Assembly: GCA_007694125.1 (NCBI GenBank)
Contig: RECH01000192.1
Location: 1 to 44,903 of the forward strand
Length of the DNA stretch: 44,903 nt
Direction of reading: 5' to 3'
Source: Leptolyngbya sp. DLM2.Bin15
Lineage (GTDB): Bacteria > Cyanobacteriota > Cyanobacteriia > RECH01
The position numbers were made by a program, and so were the translations under genes. This document shows positions 1 through 9,637 of this stretch, piece after piece. The notes below the pieces were generated by a model that saw only the letters and a list, made by a program, of their open reading frames with translations, did not search any database and was not told the DNA's origin. Numbering within the stretch: position 1 is the first letter of the stretch; each line of letters starts with the position of its first letter.

Positions 1-1595
1 GGCAGCCAGTCGTTGGCCTTGGCTGGCTCAAACACCTGGTTGTCATTGCGCGCATCGGCATAGCGCAGGTAATACCAGGAGGAGTCAATGAAGGTGTCCA
101 TGGTATCGGTTTCCCGCTTGGCCGGTGTGCCGCAGGTGGGACAGGGCACATTCACCCAGTCGTCCAGCTTGGCCAAGGGCGAGCCCCCCCGCCCCGATAG
201 CTCCACATTATCCGGCAACACCACCGGCAAATCAGCCTCGGGCACCGGCACAATGCCGCAGCTAGGACAATGCACCACCGGAATCGGCACACCCCAGTAG
301 CGCTGCCGGGAAATTAGCCAATCTCGCAGACGATAGGTGGCTGTGCCCTTACCTTTGCCTTCAGATTCCAGCCAAGCGATCGCCTTCTCCACGCTCTGCC
401 CCGGCCCCTTACCCGCCGGAACGCCATCCAGTAGTCCCGACTGCACCATCACCCCATCGCCTGGCCAGGCCTTAGCCATAGCATCACCGTCTAGGGTCTC
501 GCCCTCCGGCTGCACGACAACCACCACCGGCAGGCCAAACTGACGGGCAAATTCAAAGTCCCGCTGATCGTGGGCCGGCACCGCCATAATTGCCCCGGTA
601 CCGTAGCCCATGAGCACATAGTCGGCAATCCACACCGGCACCTTAGCTCCATTCACCGGGTTGAGGGCATAGCTCCCCGTCCAGACCCCGGTCTTTTCCC
701 GATCCTCCACCATGCGATCTACATCGCTCTTGCTGGCCGCCGCCGTGCGATAGGTCTGGATGGCCTCGGCCTGCTCCGGCGTGGTGAGATCATCCACCAA
801 GGGATGTTCCGGGGACAGCACCATGAACGTGGCCCCCCAGAGGGTATCGGGGCGGGTGGTAAACACCGTTAGGTCTGCCCCGTCTTCCGTCTTGAAGGTC
901 ACCTCTGCGCCGGTGGATTTGCCAATCCAGTTTTCCTGCATCAGCTTGACGCGATCGGGCCAGCCATCCAGGGTTTGCAGATCGGTGAGCAACTGCTCGG
1001 CATAGTCGGTAATTTTCAAAAACCACTGGCTGAGCATCCGCTTTTCCACGATCGCCCCCGACCGCCAGGATCGCCCATCCGCATCCACCTGCTCATTGGC
1101 CACCACAGTTTGATCCACCGGATCCCAGTTCACGGCGGCCTCTTTGCGGTAAGCCAGCCCCGCCTTCAGGTATTCAATAAAAATCCACTGCGTCCATTTG
1201 TAATAGTCTGGTGCGCAGGTGGCCACTTCCCGATCCCAGTCGTAGGATAGGCCCAGCCGCTTGAGCTGCCCCTTCATGGTCTCAATATTTTGGTAGGTCC
1301 AGGTGGCGGGATGAACCCCGCGATCAATGGCCGCATTTTCCGCCGGCAGCCCAAACGCATCCCAACCCATGGGGTGCAGCACCCGGTAGCCCTGCATCCG
1401 CCGCACCCGCGCAATCACGTCGGTGATCGTATAGTTCCGCACATGGCCCATGTGCAAATTACCCGAAGGATAGGGAAACATCGACAGCGCGTAGTACTTC
1501 GGCTTCTCGTTTTCTTCGGCGCGATCGCTGCCTTGGTCAGCCCAAACCTGTTGCCACTTGGGTTCAATTTCTCCTGGGGTATAACGGGACTCCAC
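1..1595 (-). CDS. leuS: leucyl-tRNA synthetase, N-terminal part (runs off the left edge)
   Basis: Cytoplasmic class I aminoacyl-tRNA synthetase that charges tRNA-Leu. The reverse strand reads without a stop from a GTG at 1593-1595 to the window edge, giving about 531 of the roughly 850 residues usual for bacterial LeuRS. The N-terminus reads [18 protein letters not shown]. The class I HIGH-type signature is [12 protein letters not shown] (the residue before LPYPSG is read as F in this copy, [12 protein letters not shown]), followed by a typical [13 protein letters not shown] block. The editing (CP1) domain carries [13 protein letters not shown] and the zinc-type cysteine pairs CPSC and CPTC are visible. 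The KMSKS loop and anticodon domain lie outside the window. The start is supported by AGGAGA (minus strand, 1601-1606) five bases upstream. Family assignment is secure; only completeness is unknown. Confidence 0.96.
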   Translation of the reverse strand, partial: MESRYTPGEIEPKWQQVWADQGSDRAEENEKPKYYALSMFPYPSGNLHMGHVRNYTITDVIARVRRMQGYRVLHPMGWDAFGLPAENAAIDRGVHPATWTYQNIETMKGQLKRLGLSYDWDREVATCAPDYYKWTQWIFIEYLKAGLAYRKEAAVNWDPVDQTVVANEQVDADGRSWRSGAIVEKRMLSQWFLKITDYAEQLLTDLQTLDGWPDRVKLMQENWIGKSTGAEVTFKTEDGADLTVFTTRPDTLWGATFMVLSPEHPLVDDLTTPEQAEAIQTYRTAAASKSDVDRMVEDREKTGVWTGSYALNPVNGAKVPVWIADYVLMGYGTGAIMAVPAHDQRDFEFARQFGLPVVVVVQPEGETLDGDAMAKAWPGDGVMVQSGLLDGVPAGKGPGQSVEKAIAWLESEGKGKGTATYRLRDWLISRQRYWGVPIPVVHCPSCGIVPVPEADLPVVLPDNVELSGRGGSPLAKLDDWVNVPCPTCGTPAKRETDTMDTFIDSSWYYLRYADARNDNQVFEPAKANDWL

Positions 1596-1857
1596 GGGCT
1601 TCTCCTAAACTTACTGGAATGCGGGATGCAGATCTCTGGCCATTTTGGCATAAGCCGTTGAGGATTTTTCACCGATCTGGTGCATGGCTCCGGATCCTGG
1701 GCGTCAGGGATGCGATCGCCCCCAGTCTTGCTAGCCTTCATCCTCACGCCTAGAAACCTTGGGAAGGGCTAGGCTTCAACCTGGGATCAGCCGAAGAGGT
1801 GGGTCTGCCTTCCTATGATTCAATGGGGGGCAGAGTTAGTGACGGGTACAGCACTTC

Positions 1858-2733
1858 ATGCGGCGCGATTCGATCTTCTACAAACTGTTCCAGCAAGCTC
1901 CCACCCTGCTGTTTGAGCTATTGCCTGATCCACCCGCCAATGCAGAGGGCTATCGGTTTGATTCGGTCGCGATTAAGGAACCGCGCTTTGAAATTGATGG
2001 GGTGTTTTTGCCGCCAGACGATGAGACTGGCACCGTTTATTTTTGTGAGGTGCAGTTCCAAAAGGATGAACGGCTGTATGAACGGGTATTTGCAGAGTCG
2101 CTGCTGTATTTCTATCGCTACCGGGAGCGGTTTAGCTATTGGCAGGTTGTGATGATTTATCCAACCCGCAGTGTGGAGCAAAGCCAACGGCGTCCCTATC
2201 AGGGGTTGCTGGACAGTGAGCAGGTACACCGGGTGTATCTAGATGAGCTCGGTGAACTGCACCAATTGCCGCCATGGGTAGCGGTGATGGTATTAACCAC
2301 CGTGGACAAAAGCCAGGCACCTGAAGCCGCGCGGTATCTGTTGAGCCGTGCCCGTCAGGAGGTATCTGCCCCTGACAGTCGCGCCATAATAGAATTAATA
2401 ACGACGATTGTGGCCTATCGCTTTGACCAATTGAGTCGTAGGGAGATTGAAGCCATGCTAGACATCACACTACAAGAGACGCGAGTATATCGGGAAATTA
2501 AGGAGGAGGGGCGAGAGGAAGGACGAGAAGAAGGGCGAGAGGAAGGGCGAGAAGAAGAGGCTATTGCTCTCATCACCCGCCAATTAACCCGCCGCTTGCG
2601 CCAGGAGCTGTCTGACGAGATGCGAAGCGCGATCGCAACCTTACCGCTTGCCGTTTTGGAAGATCTCAGTGAGAGTCTGCTAGATTTCACGACCCTGGCT
2701 GATTTAGAAGCTTGGTTAGCAGCGCAGGACTAG
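1858..2733 (+). CDS. Rpn-family PD-(D/E)XK nuclease-like protein with DUF4351 tail
   Basis: A 291-residue protein of the Rpn/transposase_31-like (DUF2887) group common in cyanobacteria, often annotated as recombination-promoting nuclease or putative transposase. Residues about 1-110 hold the restriction-endonuclease-like fold signature: YRFDSV..., then FEIDGVFLPP and CEVQFQKD (the D...ExQ active-site pattern). A charged spacer near residues 216-235 consists of EEGR repeated four times and is encoded by a near-perfect 12-bp tandem repeat. The C-terminal 55 residues (LTRRLRQELSDEM...DLEAWL) match the DUF4351 helical domain. The ATG at 1858 follows a poor Shine-Dalgarno region. It stands alone between leuS and rpsB on opposite or spaced transcription units. 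Family members are usually multicopy and horizontally mobile; biological role is not established. Confidence 0.85.
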   Translation: MRRDSIFYKLFQQAPTLLFELLPDPPANAEGYRFDSVAIKEPRFEIDGVFLPPDDETGTVYFCEVQFQKDERLYERVFAESLLYFYRYRERFSYWQVVMIYPTRSVEQSQRRPYQGLLDSEQVHRVYLDELGELHQLPPWVAVMVLTTVDKSQAPEAARYLLSRARQEVSAPDSRAIIELITTIVAYRFDQLSRREIEAMLDITLQETRVYREIKEEGREEGREEGREEGREEEAIALITRQLTRRLRQELSDEMRSAIATLPLAVLEDLSESLLDFTTLADLEAWLAAQD

Positions 2734-2875
2734 AGATAGAGCGATGTTGACCTGAGTAAGCGCGAGGGGATCTAGACCATTTGGCGTACCGCCTTGCCCC
2801 ATGGACTGGCAGGGACATTCAATCAACGGGACGCCACACAAATTGTGCTATTCTGGAAAAGTTGTCAAAAATCGC

Positions 2876-2910
2876 ACACCCAGATATTCGGGTGTTTCGC
2901 AACTTGCGAA
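2876..2910 (+). promoter_or_regulatory. Double hairpin in the rpsB 5' leader
   Basis: Two adjacent inverted repeats lie just upstream of rpsB: ACACCC (2876-2881) with GGGTGT (2890-2895), and TTCGC (2896-2900) with GCGAA (2906-2910). They are followed by the AGGAG ribosome-binding site of rpsB near 2938. Ribosomal protein S2 operons in other bacteria are autoregulated through their leader, so an S2-binding leader is possible, but the structure shown here has not been matched to a known family. Confidence 0.4.
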
Positions 2911-2952
2911 ATGCACTTGGGTGGAGGATAAACCCGAAAGGAGTCAAAACAC

Positions 2953-3738
2953 ATGCCCGTAGTATCTTTGGCCGAACTCTTAGAGTCCGGCGTCCACTTT
3001 GGCCATCAAACCCGCCGTTGGAATCCCAAGATGTCGCCGTACATCTACACCTCACGGAACGGCGTTCACATCATTGACCTAGTTCAAACGGCTCAGCTCA
3101 TCGAAGAAGCCTACGCCACCGTCCGAGACGCATCGGAGCAAGGCAAAAAAGTATTGTTCGTGGGTACCAAGCGTCAGGCAGCCGGTATCGTTGCTCAAGA
3201 AGCGGCTCGTTGCGGTGCTTACTTCGTGAACCAGCGCTGGCTGGGCGGTATGCTCACCAACTGGGCCACCATCAAAACCCGGGTCGATCGTCTCAAGGAA
3301 CTAGAGCACCGTGAAGAAAGCGGAGCCCTAGCCCTTCTGCCCAAGAAAGAAGCTGCTGTTCTTCGCCGCGAGATGGAAAAGCTGCAGAAATATCTGGGTG
3401 GCATCAAGAGTATGCGCAAGCTACCCGACATGGTGCTGATTGTGGATCACCGTCGGGAATATAACGCTGTGCAAGAGTGCCAAAAGCTCGGCATTCCCAT
3501 CATTGCGCTCTTGGATACCAACTGCGATCCTGACGTTGTAGACATCCCTATTCCCGCCAACGACGACGCTATTCGTTCCATCAAACTGATTGTCGGTAAG
3601 CTGGCCGATGCCATCTATGAAGGGCATCATGGTCAAGGAGAGGTGGATTACGACGACTACGATGAGTATGACGGTGCCGAAGACGATTACGATGATAGTG
3701 ACGTCTCCGACGGCAATGACGAGTCGGGTAATAGCTAA
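2953..3738 (+). CDS. rpsB: 30S ribosomal protein S2
   Basis: Small-subunit ribosomal protein S2, needed for binding of S1 and initiation. The N-terminus [19 protein letters not shown], the RRWNPKM block, FVGTKRQA and the central [11 protein letters not shown] motif are diagnostic. The start is backed by AGGAG about ten bases upstream. The protein is 261 residues, longer than the roughly 240 of E. coli S2, because of a strongly acidic Asp/Glu/Tyr/Ser tail from about residue 231 onward. It is the first gene of an rpsB-tsf operon, separated from tsf by 119 bases that contain a stem-loop. The coding region has no HIP1 octamer, as often seen in highly expressed genes. Confidence 0.98.
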   Translation: MPVVSLAELLESGVHFGHQTRRWNPKMSPYIYTSRNGVHIIDLVQTAQLIEEAYATVRDASEQGKKVLFVGTKRQAAGIVAQEAARCGAYFVNQRWLGGMLTNWATIKTRVDRLKELEHREESGALALLPKKEAAVLRREMEKLQKYLGGIKSMRKLPDMVLIVDHRREYNAVQECQKLGIPIIALLDTNCDPDVVDIPIPANDDAIRSIKLIVGKLADAIYEGHHGQGEVDYDDYDEYDGAEDDYDDSDVSDGNDESGNS

Positions 3739-3750
3739 CGCAGCAGGGAG

Positions 3751-3781
3751 CTCTAGAGGGTGAGTTATCCCCCGTCTAGAG
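3751..3781 (+). promoter_or_regulatory. Stem-loop between rpsB and tsf
   Basis: CTCTAGA (3751-3757) pairs with TCTAGAG (3775-3781), with a further GGG/CCC extension inside. No T-run follows, so it is unlikely to be a strong intrinsic terminator. It could be an RNA-processing site or partial attenuator that sets the ratio of S2 to EF-Ts; this is inference. Confidence 0.45.
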
Positions 3782-3857
3782 GGGTTCCCTCGTCTGTCCG
3801 ATCAACTGCGGATGTACCGCGGACTGTTGATACATGTAGATGTAGGGGTTAAGCACA

Positions 3858-4640
3858 ATGCCGGAGATCTCAGCAAAATTAGTCAAAGAACTGCGCGACA
3901 AGACTGGCGCAGGCATGATGGACTGCAAAAAAGCCTTGCAGGAAAATGAGGGTGATATCGCCAAAGCTGGCGAATGGTTGCGGCAGAAAGGCATTGCCTC
4001 GGCCGAGAAAAAAGCTGGCAAGGTCGCAGCCGAAGGGTTGGTTGACAGCTATATCCACACCGGTGGCCGCATTGGTGTGTTGGTGGAAGTCAACTGCCAA
4101 ACTGATTTCGTAGCTCGCAACGAAGACTTTCAGGCCCTAGTGCGCAATATTGCCATGCAGATTGCCGCTTGCCCGAACGTTGAGTATGTGCGCACCGAAG
4201 ATATTCCTGCTACCTTCGCGGAGAAGGAAAAAGAGATTGAAATGGGTCGGGATGACTTGGCCAGCAAGCCCGAAGCCATCCGCGAGAAAATTGTGGTTGG
4301 GCGAATTGAAAAGCGCCTGAAAGAACTCTCGTTGATGGATCAGCCCTACATCAAGGATCAAAGCATCACCGTGCAAGAATTGGTCACCCAGAATGTGGCC
4401 AAGCTGGGTGAAAACATCCAGGTGCGTCGCTTTGTGCGCTTTGTTCTAGGGGAAGGCATCGAGAAGGAAGAGTCTGACTTTGCTGCAGAAGTCGCCGCCC
4501 AAACCGGTGCTGCTGCACCGGCTGCGGTTGCGGAAGCACCTGCGGTAGAAGAAGCTCCTGCTCCGGTAGCGGAAGCACCTGCGGTGGAAGAGACTAAGCC
4601 TGCTAGCTCCAAAAAGAAGGGCGGCAAGAAGAAAAAGTAG
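3858..4640 (+). CDS. tsf: Elongation factor Ts
   Basis: Guanine-nucleotide exchange factor that recycles EF-Tu-GDP in the cytoplasm. The UBA-like N-terminal domain spans about residues 1-50 ([20 protein letters not shown]), followed by the EF-Tu-contacting TDFVAR motif at 82-87 and the core domain to about residue 205. After the core is a low-complexity tail of about 50 residues in which the unit [10 protein letters not shown] recurs, ending in a lysine-rich KKKGGKKKK stretch. The canonical family is about 200 residues in cyanobacteria and 280 in E. coli with a second core repeat, which is missing here. It is the second gene of the rpsB operon and is closed by a strong terminator at 4715-4739. 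Confidence 0.97.
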   Translation: MPEISAKLVKELRDKTGAGMMDCKKALQENEGDIAKAGEWLRQKGIASAEKKAGKVAAEGLVDSYIHTGGRIGVLVEVNCQTDFVARNEDFQALVRNIAMQIAACPNVEYVRTEDIPATFAEKEKEIEMGRDDLASKPEAIREKIVVGRIEKRLKELSLMDQPYIKDQSITVQELVTQNVAKLGENIQVRRFVRFVLGEGIEKEESDFAAEVAAQTGAAAPAAVAEAPAVEEAPAPVAEAPAVEETKPASSKKKGGKKKK

Positions 4641-4714
4641 GAGAACTGGGATTTGTGGGAGGCGATCGCTCCCCCCCATCAAGTCCTCAACTCTAGCGTT
4701 TTTTCATCATCCGA

Positions 4715-4739
4715 GGGGCTGTTCTGCAGTCCCTTTTTT
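4715..4739 (+). terminator. Intrinsic terminator of the rpsB-tsf operon
   Basis: GGGGCTG (4715-4721) and CAGTCCC (4727-4733) form a 7-bp stem with one G-T pair and a 5-base loop, followed directly by six Ts (4734-4739). This is a textbook rho-independent terminator. A weaker GGGAG/CTCCC hairpin containing a HIP1 octamer lies upstream at 4657-4673. Confidence 0.88.
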
Positions 4740-4902
4740 GTGGACTTGTTCTAGCGATCGCCCCGTGACGTTCGGTTATCCGCCGTTGGGAGCATCCTCA
4801 AGGTGGGGCAGCGGAGAGACGGATGTGGATATGATAGAAAAGGCAAGGGAGAGCGATCGCCCGGAATGCCTTCCATGCCATCTCCCCACCGGAGCATCCA
4901 CG

Positions 4903-5286
4903 ATGATTGTCAAAGCAAAAAACCGGAAGCTGGCTATTATCCTAGCCTTTGCAGGGGCCGTGGCTCCTGTCTCGGGGCTACATAAGTTTTACCTCGGGCA
5001 ATATGGCTGGGGCATTCTCTACCTGCTCCTATCCTGGACGCCAATTCCCCGCGTTGCCAGTGCCATTGAGGGCGTGTGGTATCTGTCCCAGCATCCCGAT
5101 GAATTTGACCTGACCATGAACCCCAACCTGGCCCCCCAGACCCCGGCAGAGCCGCCGGTGGATCCCAAACAGGTGGGGGCGATCGCCGATTCCCTACGCC
5201 ACCTGGATCAACTGCGGCAAGATGGGCTAATTTCCGACTACGAGTTTGAGCAAAAGCGACGACAGTTGCTCGATCGCATTGCCTAA
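4903..5286 (+). CDS. TM2-domain membrane protein with short SHOCT-like tail
   Basis: A 127-residue inner-membrane protein. Residues about 10-60 form the TM2 domain: a first hydrophobic helix, the family signature GLHKFYLGQYGWG (25-37), and a second helix. The C-terminal 35 residues (LRQDGLISDYEFEQKRRQLL) look like the short SHOCT helix pair often found at the ends of small bacterial membrane proteins. The open frame extends 55 codons further upstream to 4738, but that part lies in the tsf terminator. The ATG at 4903 has GGAG eight bases before it and begins the conserved part, so it is preferred. No function is established for bacterial TM2 proteins. Confidence 0.82.
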   Translation: MIVKAKNRKLAIILAFAGAVAPVSGLHKFYLGQYGWGILYLLLSWTPIPRVASAIEGVWYLSQHPDEFDLTMNPNLAPQTPAEPPVDPKQVGAIADSLRHLDQLRQDGLISDYEFEQKRRQLLDRIA

Positions 5287-5319
5287 CCCCCAATTCACCA
5301 CCTGGCAGAGGAGTGACCC

Positions 5320-5880
5320 ATGAGGCGATCGCACTGGCTAACAGCCATGGGACGGATGGGCAACGGCCTAAAAAACCGCTTGCAGCCCCTACAAACCCGC
5401 CTGCTGAATGACCCCTACTATCGCTTTCAGAGCTTTGAAGAACTGACCCTAGCTGCCCAGCTTGGCGTAGTCATTGATGCCAACCAGGCCACGGTCGATG
5501 ACTGGCTGCGGCTACCAGGTCTCTCGATTCACCAAGCGCGATCGCTCGTTAGCTTACAGCGTTCAGGGCTCCAGTTTCATTGCCTAGAGGATATTGCAGC
5601 GGCGCTGAGCGTGCCCGTATCCCAGCTTCAACGGCTTGCCCCTGTGCTGCGGTTTTGCTACTACGATGCCGATAGCGTTTGCACCATCCAGCCGGTGAAC
5701 CCCAATAGCGCTTCGGTAGAACAGCTCACCCGCATTCCCGACGTGGATCTATTTTTAGCCAGGGCGATCGTCCAAAATCGCGAGCAGCGAGGGCGGTTTC
5801 AAAGCATGGCCGATCTACAGCAGCGCCTGGCCCTCCCGGCTTCTCTCATGGGCAACCTGATCCATTACCTCGTGCTTTAA
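5320..5880 (+). CDS. ComEA-like helix-hairpin-helix protein
   Basis: A 186-residue protein with two helix-hairpin-helix blocks that resemble the ComEA/TIGR00426 DNA-binding repeat: IDANQATVDDWLRLPGLS (about 52-69) and VNPNSASVEQLTRIPDVD (about 126-143), each followed by an arginine/glutamine-rich helix and a RF/FHxxxDL segment. HhH pairs bind DNA backbone without sequence specificity. No signal peptide or membrane helix is evident, so it differs from the exported ComEA competence receptor. Cyanobacteria carry similar soluble HhH proteins of unknown role. A good GAGGAG ribosome-binding site lies 8 bases upstream. Its stop codon overlaps the convergent lepB stop by four bases. Confidence 0.75.
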   Translation: MRRSHWLTAMGRMGNGLKNRLQPLQTRLLNDPYYRFQSFEELTLAAQLGVVIDANQATVDDWLRLPGLSIHQARSLVSLQRSGLQFHCLEDIAAALSVPVSQLQRLAPVLRFCYYDADSVCTIQPVNPNSASVEQLTRIPDVDLFLARAIVQNREQRGRFQSMADLQQRLALPASLMGNLIHYLVL

Positions 5881-6614
5881 CTGGCTAGATCCGCCGGGCT
5901 AGGAGCATTGGAGCTAGGAGCATCATCGAGGGTGACCCGAGGCGGACGAGGAATCACACCCAAGCGATCGAAGGGCCAAAACCGCACGATCGCCCGTCCA
6001 ATAATATTTTGGCGCGGCAAAAATCCCCACACATGGGAGTCAAAACTATAGTTGCGGTTATCGCCCAGCATAAAAACCTGATCCGGCGGCACCACTAGGG
6101 GGTTCAGCACATAGTTAGGCGGTTCGGCAATGTAGGGTTCGGCGATCGCCACCCCATCCACCCAAACCTGCCCGTCCTGCACCTGCACCACCTGCCCCGG
6201 CCCGGCAATGAGACGTTTGATAAACACTTGATTGGCTTCATAGCCTTGGGCCTGCAGCGCCTCTGGCGGCACAAACACCACAATATCGCCGGGCTGAGGC
6301 TCGTGAAAAGCATAGGATATTTTTTCAATCACCAAGCGATCGCCCACGGCCAACGTCGGCACCATGGAATCTGACGGAATAAACCGAGGTTCGGCAATGA
6401 AGAGGCGAACCAATAATGCTAATGCCACGGCGATGACAATCGTGCGCAAGGTATCGCGACGGGGCTCTTGGGGCCGCTGGGCATCGGGCGAGGTATCCGC
6501 ACCGGCAGGATCCGAGGCATCGACCGTTACCGTTGAGGTAGGCAGCTCGTCAGGTGTGAGGTCAGCGTCTGACCCAGAAGGGGACACTTTCGAATTGGAA
6601 TCTTGGGCAGTCAT
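5877..6614 (-). CDS. lepB: Signal peptidase I
   Basis: Membrane serine protease that removes Sec and Tat signal peptides. Numbering from the ATG at 6614 (245 residues): a Ser/Thr/Asp-rich cytoplasmic N-terminus to about 55, a membrane helix at 56-73, then the catalytic Ser83 in PSDSMVPTL and the general-base Lys133 in FIKRLIAGPG, and the box E motif MLGDNRNYSFDSHVWGF. The frame stays open 30 codons upstream to 6704, but that extension has no family similarity and the ATG at 6614 is the better start. The gene is convergent with the HhH gene. Cyanobacteria usually carry two LepB proteins, so this is one paralogue. Confidence 0.94.
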   Translation of the reverse strand: MTAQDSNSKVSPSGSDADLTPDELPTSTVTVDASDPAGADTSPDAQRPQEPRRDTLRTIVIAVALALLVRLFIAEPRFIPSDSMVPTLAVGDRLVIEKISYAFHEPQPGDIVVFVPPEALQAQGYEANQVFIKRLIAGPGQVVQVQDGQVWVDGVAIAEPYIAEPPNYVLNPLVVPPDQVFMLGDNRNYSFDSHVWGFLPRQNIIGRAIVRFWPFDRLGVIPRPPRVTLDDAPSSNAPSPADLAS

Positions 6615-6787
6615 AACAGCGTCAACCTGAGGCGTTCTACTGGGTGAGCAAGGTGGGAGAGGGACAGGCGATCGCCCCACCGCCAAGACAGCACCCAGCT
6701 TCAAAGCGTATCATACCTGTTGGATCCCTTGGGCTGGATCCCTTGGGGATCCCCATGCCCCATCCAGTTGTCTACCCCCCATGACCT

Positions 6788-6982
6788 ATGTCATCTCAAC
6801 TAGATACGTGGTACATCGTGCAGCAGCCCGATGGCCAGTGCGACATCACCGATGCTCAACCGGCAGAGTCATCCTCCCCAGCCAGTCCTACGCCAAAACA
6901 ATGGGGCCCCTATGCATCCCAAGCAGAGGCGATCGCTCACCGGATTGGCTTAATTCGCGCCGGCCATTGCCGTCCACGCTAA
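6788..6982 (+). CDS. Small conserved cyanobacterial protein, function unknown
   Basis: A 64-residue protein, MSSQLDTWYIVQQPDGQC..., ending WGPYASQAEAIAHRIGLIRAGHC. The first part (aromatic strand, Q-x-DGQC) and the WGPYASQxEAIxxRxGLIRAGxC ending look like a family of short proteins that I recognise from many cyanobacteria and that is sometimes mislabelled as a transposase-family protein. There is no nuclease or DNA-binding motif here. It sits alone between divergent lepB and convergent ctp. The ATG at 6788 is chosen over an overlapping ATG at 6781 that opens a different frame without recognisable content. Confidence 0.7.
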   Translation: MSSQLDTWYIVQQPDGQCDITDAQPAESSSPASPTPKQWGPYASQAEAIAHRIGLIRAGHCRPR

Positions 6983-7010
6983 GGTGGTCACGATCTGCGG
7001 GCGAGACTGG

Positions 7011-8300
7011 CTAGCGCACGGTCGCCTGAGTGGGTCGTCGCTGAGCGGTCATCTGAGTAGACAAGATCTCTAGAGCTTGGGAGAACTGCGGATCGCGATC
7101 GGTGCCAATCAGGGTGCGATCGTTGAACAGCACCTCAAGCTGCTCTTCCGTCAGCTCCACAATAATGTCTGGCTCAATGCCCTCTTGGTTAATGTCTCGT
7201 CCACTGGGCGTGAGATATTTGGCCACCGTCACGGCAATCCCGGAACCATCTCCCAGACCGCGCACCGACTGCACCAAGCCCTTGCCGAAGGTTTGGGTTC
7301 CCACCAAGGTGGCGCGATCGTTATCCTGCAGCGCCCCCGAGAGAATCTCACTGGCACTAGCAGACCCACCATCAACCAACACCACCAACGGCAAATCGGT
7401 TAATGCAGTGCCATTAGCTACTTCGCGATCGGAGACGCCTTGACGATTAACGGTTGAGACAATACCGCCTTCATCCAACCACATGCGAGCAATATCAATA
7501 CTGGAATAGAGCAATCCACCGGGGTTAGAGCGCAGATCTAGAACATAGCCAGATACACCCTGATCCTGCAGAGTTTGAATGGCTTCCTCCATCTCCTGGG
7601 CAGCGTTTGCGCTGAACTGGGTGAGGCGAATATAGCCAACATCACCGCTCTCCGTTTCCCGCAGCGAATACCGCACCGGATGAATCTCAATCAAATCACG
7701 ACGAAGCTGAAACTCTAGTTCCTGCTGTCCTCGGCGAATGGTCAACGTGATTTCTGTCCCAATGGGGCCACGGATGAGGTTAACGGCATCGTTAACGTTC
7801 ATGCCCTCGGTACTTTCCCCATCAATTTGGACAATGACGTCCTGCGCCAGAATACCGGCTTCAAAGGCTGGAGTGTCTTCAATGGGCGATACCACAATCA
7901 GCTCATCGGTTTCTTCATCCTGAGTCAGCTGAATCCCAACTCCCGTCAGCTCTCCAGAGGTATCAATCTGCATGTCGCGAAATTCGCGGGGATTCATGAA
8001 GCGAGTGTAGGGATCGCCCAGTTGATCCAACATCTCTCGAATGGCGACGTAGGCATCATCTTGGTCTTGATAGGAGCGATCGAGATAATCTTGGCGCACT
8101 GCCCGCCAATCGACTTGATTGAAGGTGGCATCCACGTAGGTGCGGTCAATTAACTGCCAGACTTCGTCGATCAATTCCTTAGGACTATCTTGAAAGAAGG
8201 CCTGACCTCTAGATAGTTGCAATCCAGCACCCGTGAGCGTAACTGCCGTAACCGCTACAGCCGTTGCACCTAGAACAAGTCCGCGCTTCGTAATAACCAT
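7011..8300 (-). CDS. ctpC: C-terminal processing protease, S41 family (CtpC-like)
   Basis: Periplasmic/lumenal PDZ-containing serine protease of the Tsp/CtpA family; family members trim C-termini such as the D1 precursor. The 429-residue sequence starts with a hydrophobic signal or anchor (about 6-28), has a PDZ domain at about 105-190 (GVGIQL...EAGILAQDVIVQIDG), and a protease domain with GYIRLTQFS, LDLRSNPGG, catalytic Ser315 in GSASASEIL and Lys340 in FGKGLVQS, 25 residues apart as in E. coli Tsp. The N-terminus MVITKRGLVLGATA matches what I recall of the cyanobacterial CtpC branch rather than the D1-processing CtpA, but subgroup assignment was not tested. It lies downstream of ispG on the same strand, 116 bases away. 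Confidence 0.88.
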   Translation of the reverse strand: MVITKRGLVLGATAVAVTAVTLTGAGLQLSRGQAFFQDSPKELIDEVWQLIDRTYVDATFNQVDWRAVRQDYLDRSYQDQDDAYVAIREMLDQLGDPYTRFMNPREFRDMQIDTSGELTGVGIQLTQDEETDELIVVSPIEDTPAFEAGILAQDVIVQIDGESTEGMNVNDAVNLIRGPIGTEITLTIRRGQQELEFQLRRDLIEIHPVRYSLRETESGDVGYIRLTQFSANAAQEMEEAIQTLQDQGVSGYVLDLRSNPGGLLYSSIDIARMWLDEGGIVSTVNRQGVSDREVANGTALTDLPLVVLVDGGSASASEILSGALQDNDRATLVGTQTFGKGLVQSVRGLGDGSGIAVTVAKYLTPSGRDINQEGIEPDIIVELTEEQLEVLFNDRTLIGTDRDPQFSQALEILSTQMTAQRRPTQATVR

Positions 8301-8416
8301 GTCTTGATTCCGATGAAGAGACGAGCATTAGGCCCAATCTAGCACAAGCGATATGAGAACAGGCTGAGAAATCAACCTGAATTTGTGCGACTTTGTCCTC
8401 CGGTCAGCCAATTGGC

Positions 8417-9637
8417 TTAGGGATCAACCCAGCGTCCGTCTGCCTTAATCAGGTTAATTAGCTCTGAAACGCCTTGATCCTCAGGCACGCGCTTGATTTC
8501 TTCACGACCGCGATAGAGGGAAATATAGCCCGCCTGCTTGCCCACATAGCCATAGTCAGCGTCGGCCATTTCTCCTGGGCCATTCACAATGCAGCCCATC
8601 ACGGCAATATCTAGCCCCGTCAGATGCTTGGTTGCATTACGCACCTTGTCGAGCACTTCTTCTAGGTTAAACAGGGTGCGACCGCAGGAGGGGCAGGCGA
8701 CATATTCCACCATGGTCTTGCGCAGACCCAGGGCTTGCAGAATGCTGTAGCATACGGGAATTTCCTTCTCGGGTGCTTCCGTGAGGGATACGCGCAGGGT
8801 ATCGCCAATGCCATCAGCCAAGAGGGTGGCAATGCCGGCTGTGGACTTGATGCGACCATACTCGCCATCCCCGGCTTCGGTGACACCGAGGTGGAGGGGA
8901 TAGTCCATGCCGAGGTCATCCATACGCTTCGCCATGAGGCGATAGGCGGCTAGCATCACCGGCACGCGGGAGGCTTTCAGGGAAATCACCAAGTTACGGA
9001 AATCCAGGGTTTCACAAATGCGAATAAACTCTAGCGCCGACTCCACCATGCCTTCAGGCGTATCGCCATAGGTGAAGAGCATCCGTTCGGCGAGGGAACC
9101 ATGGTTGACGCCAATGCGCATGGCCTTGCCTTGATCACGCAGGGAGATCACCAGTGGCTCTAGGGTTTCGCGAATCTTGTCGCCAATTTCGTCAAACTCG
9201 CTTTGGCTATATTCGGTGCGATCGCTCTTCGGTTTCTCGAACACATACAGCCCGGGATTAATGCGCACCTTATCGACATGCTTGGCCACCTCTAGGGCAA
9301 TTTTCATGCCGTTGTGATGAACATCGGCGACCAGGGGCACGGGCTGATAGGTTTCTTCAAGCTTTTGTTTAATAACGGCGAGGGCCTTGGCATGGGCCAT
9401 GCTGGGCACGGTTACCCGCACAATTTCACAGCCGATTTCGTGGAGTCGGCGAATGCCTGCCACCGAGCCCTCGATATCTAGCGTATCTTCATTGATCATC
9501 GACTGCACCACCACCGGGTATCCACCGCCAATGGTGACCGTCCCCACGGGTACAGGGCGGGTTTTGCGGCGACGAATGGTGGTCTCGAAGGCGTCGGGAG
9601 CCGGACTAGATGCAGTGGGAGTGGGCAGGGTTTGCAT
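8417..9637 (-). CDS. ispG: (E)-4-hydroxy-3-methylbut-2-enyl-diphosphate synthase (ferredoxin type)
   Basis: Penultimate enzyme of the MEP isoprenoid pathway; it reductively converts MEcPP to HMBPP with a [4Fe-4S] cluster, using photosynthetic ferredoxin in cyanobacteria. The 406-residue protein has the N-terminal TIM-barrel motifs [17 protein letters not shown] and [24 protein letters not shown], and the cluster cysteines in CPSCGRT (near 314 and 317) and GCIVNGPGE (near 348). Length and the insert-free layout match bacterial IspG. The gene is transcribed towards ctp, and feeds carotenoid, quinone and phytyl synthesis. Confidence 0.97.
   Translation of the reverse strand: MQTLPTPTASSPAPDAFETTIRRRKTRPVPVGTVTIGGGYPVVVQSMINEDTLDIEGSVAGIRRLHEIGCEIVRVTVPSMAHAKALAVIKQKLEETYQPVPLVADVHHNGMKIALEVAKHVDKVRINPGLYVFEKPKSDRTEYSQSEFDEIGDKIRETLEPLVISLRDQGKAMRIGVNHGSLAERMLFTYGDTPEGMVESALEFIRICETLDFRNLVISLKASRVPVMLAAYRLMAKRMDDLGMDYPLHLGVTEAGDGEYGRIKSTAGIATLLADGIGDTLRVSLTEAPEKEIPVCYSILQALGLRKTMVEYVACPSCGRTLFNLEEVLDKVRNATKHLTGLDIAVMGCIVNGPGEMADADYGYVGKQAGYISLYRGREEIKRVPEDQGVSELINLIKADGRWVDP

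Noticed and set aside
2517-2562. EEGR codon repeat in the Rpn-family gene considered as a CRISPR or other array
   Set aside because: It is a short in-frame 12-bp tandem repeat with no spacers; a protein linker, not an array.
6788-6982. Possible transposase fragment
   Set aside because: Short proteins of this type are sometimes labelled transposase, but no DDE or zinc-finger features are present; called as a small conserved protein.
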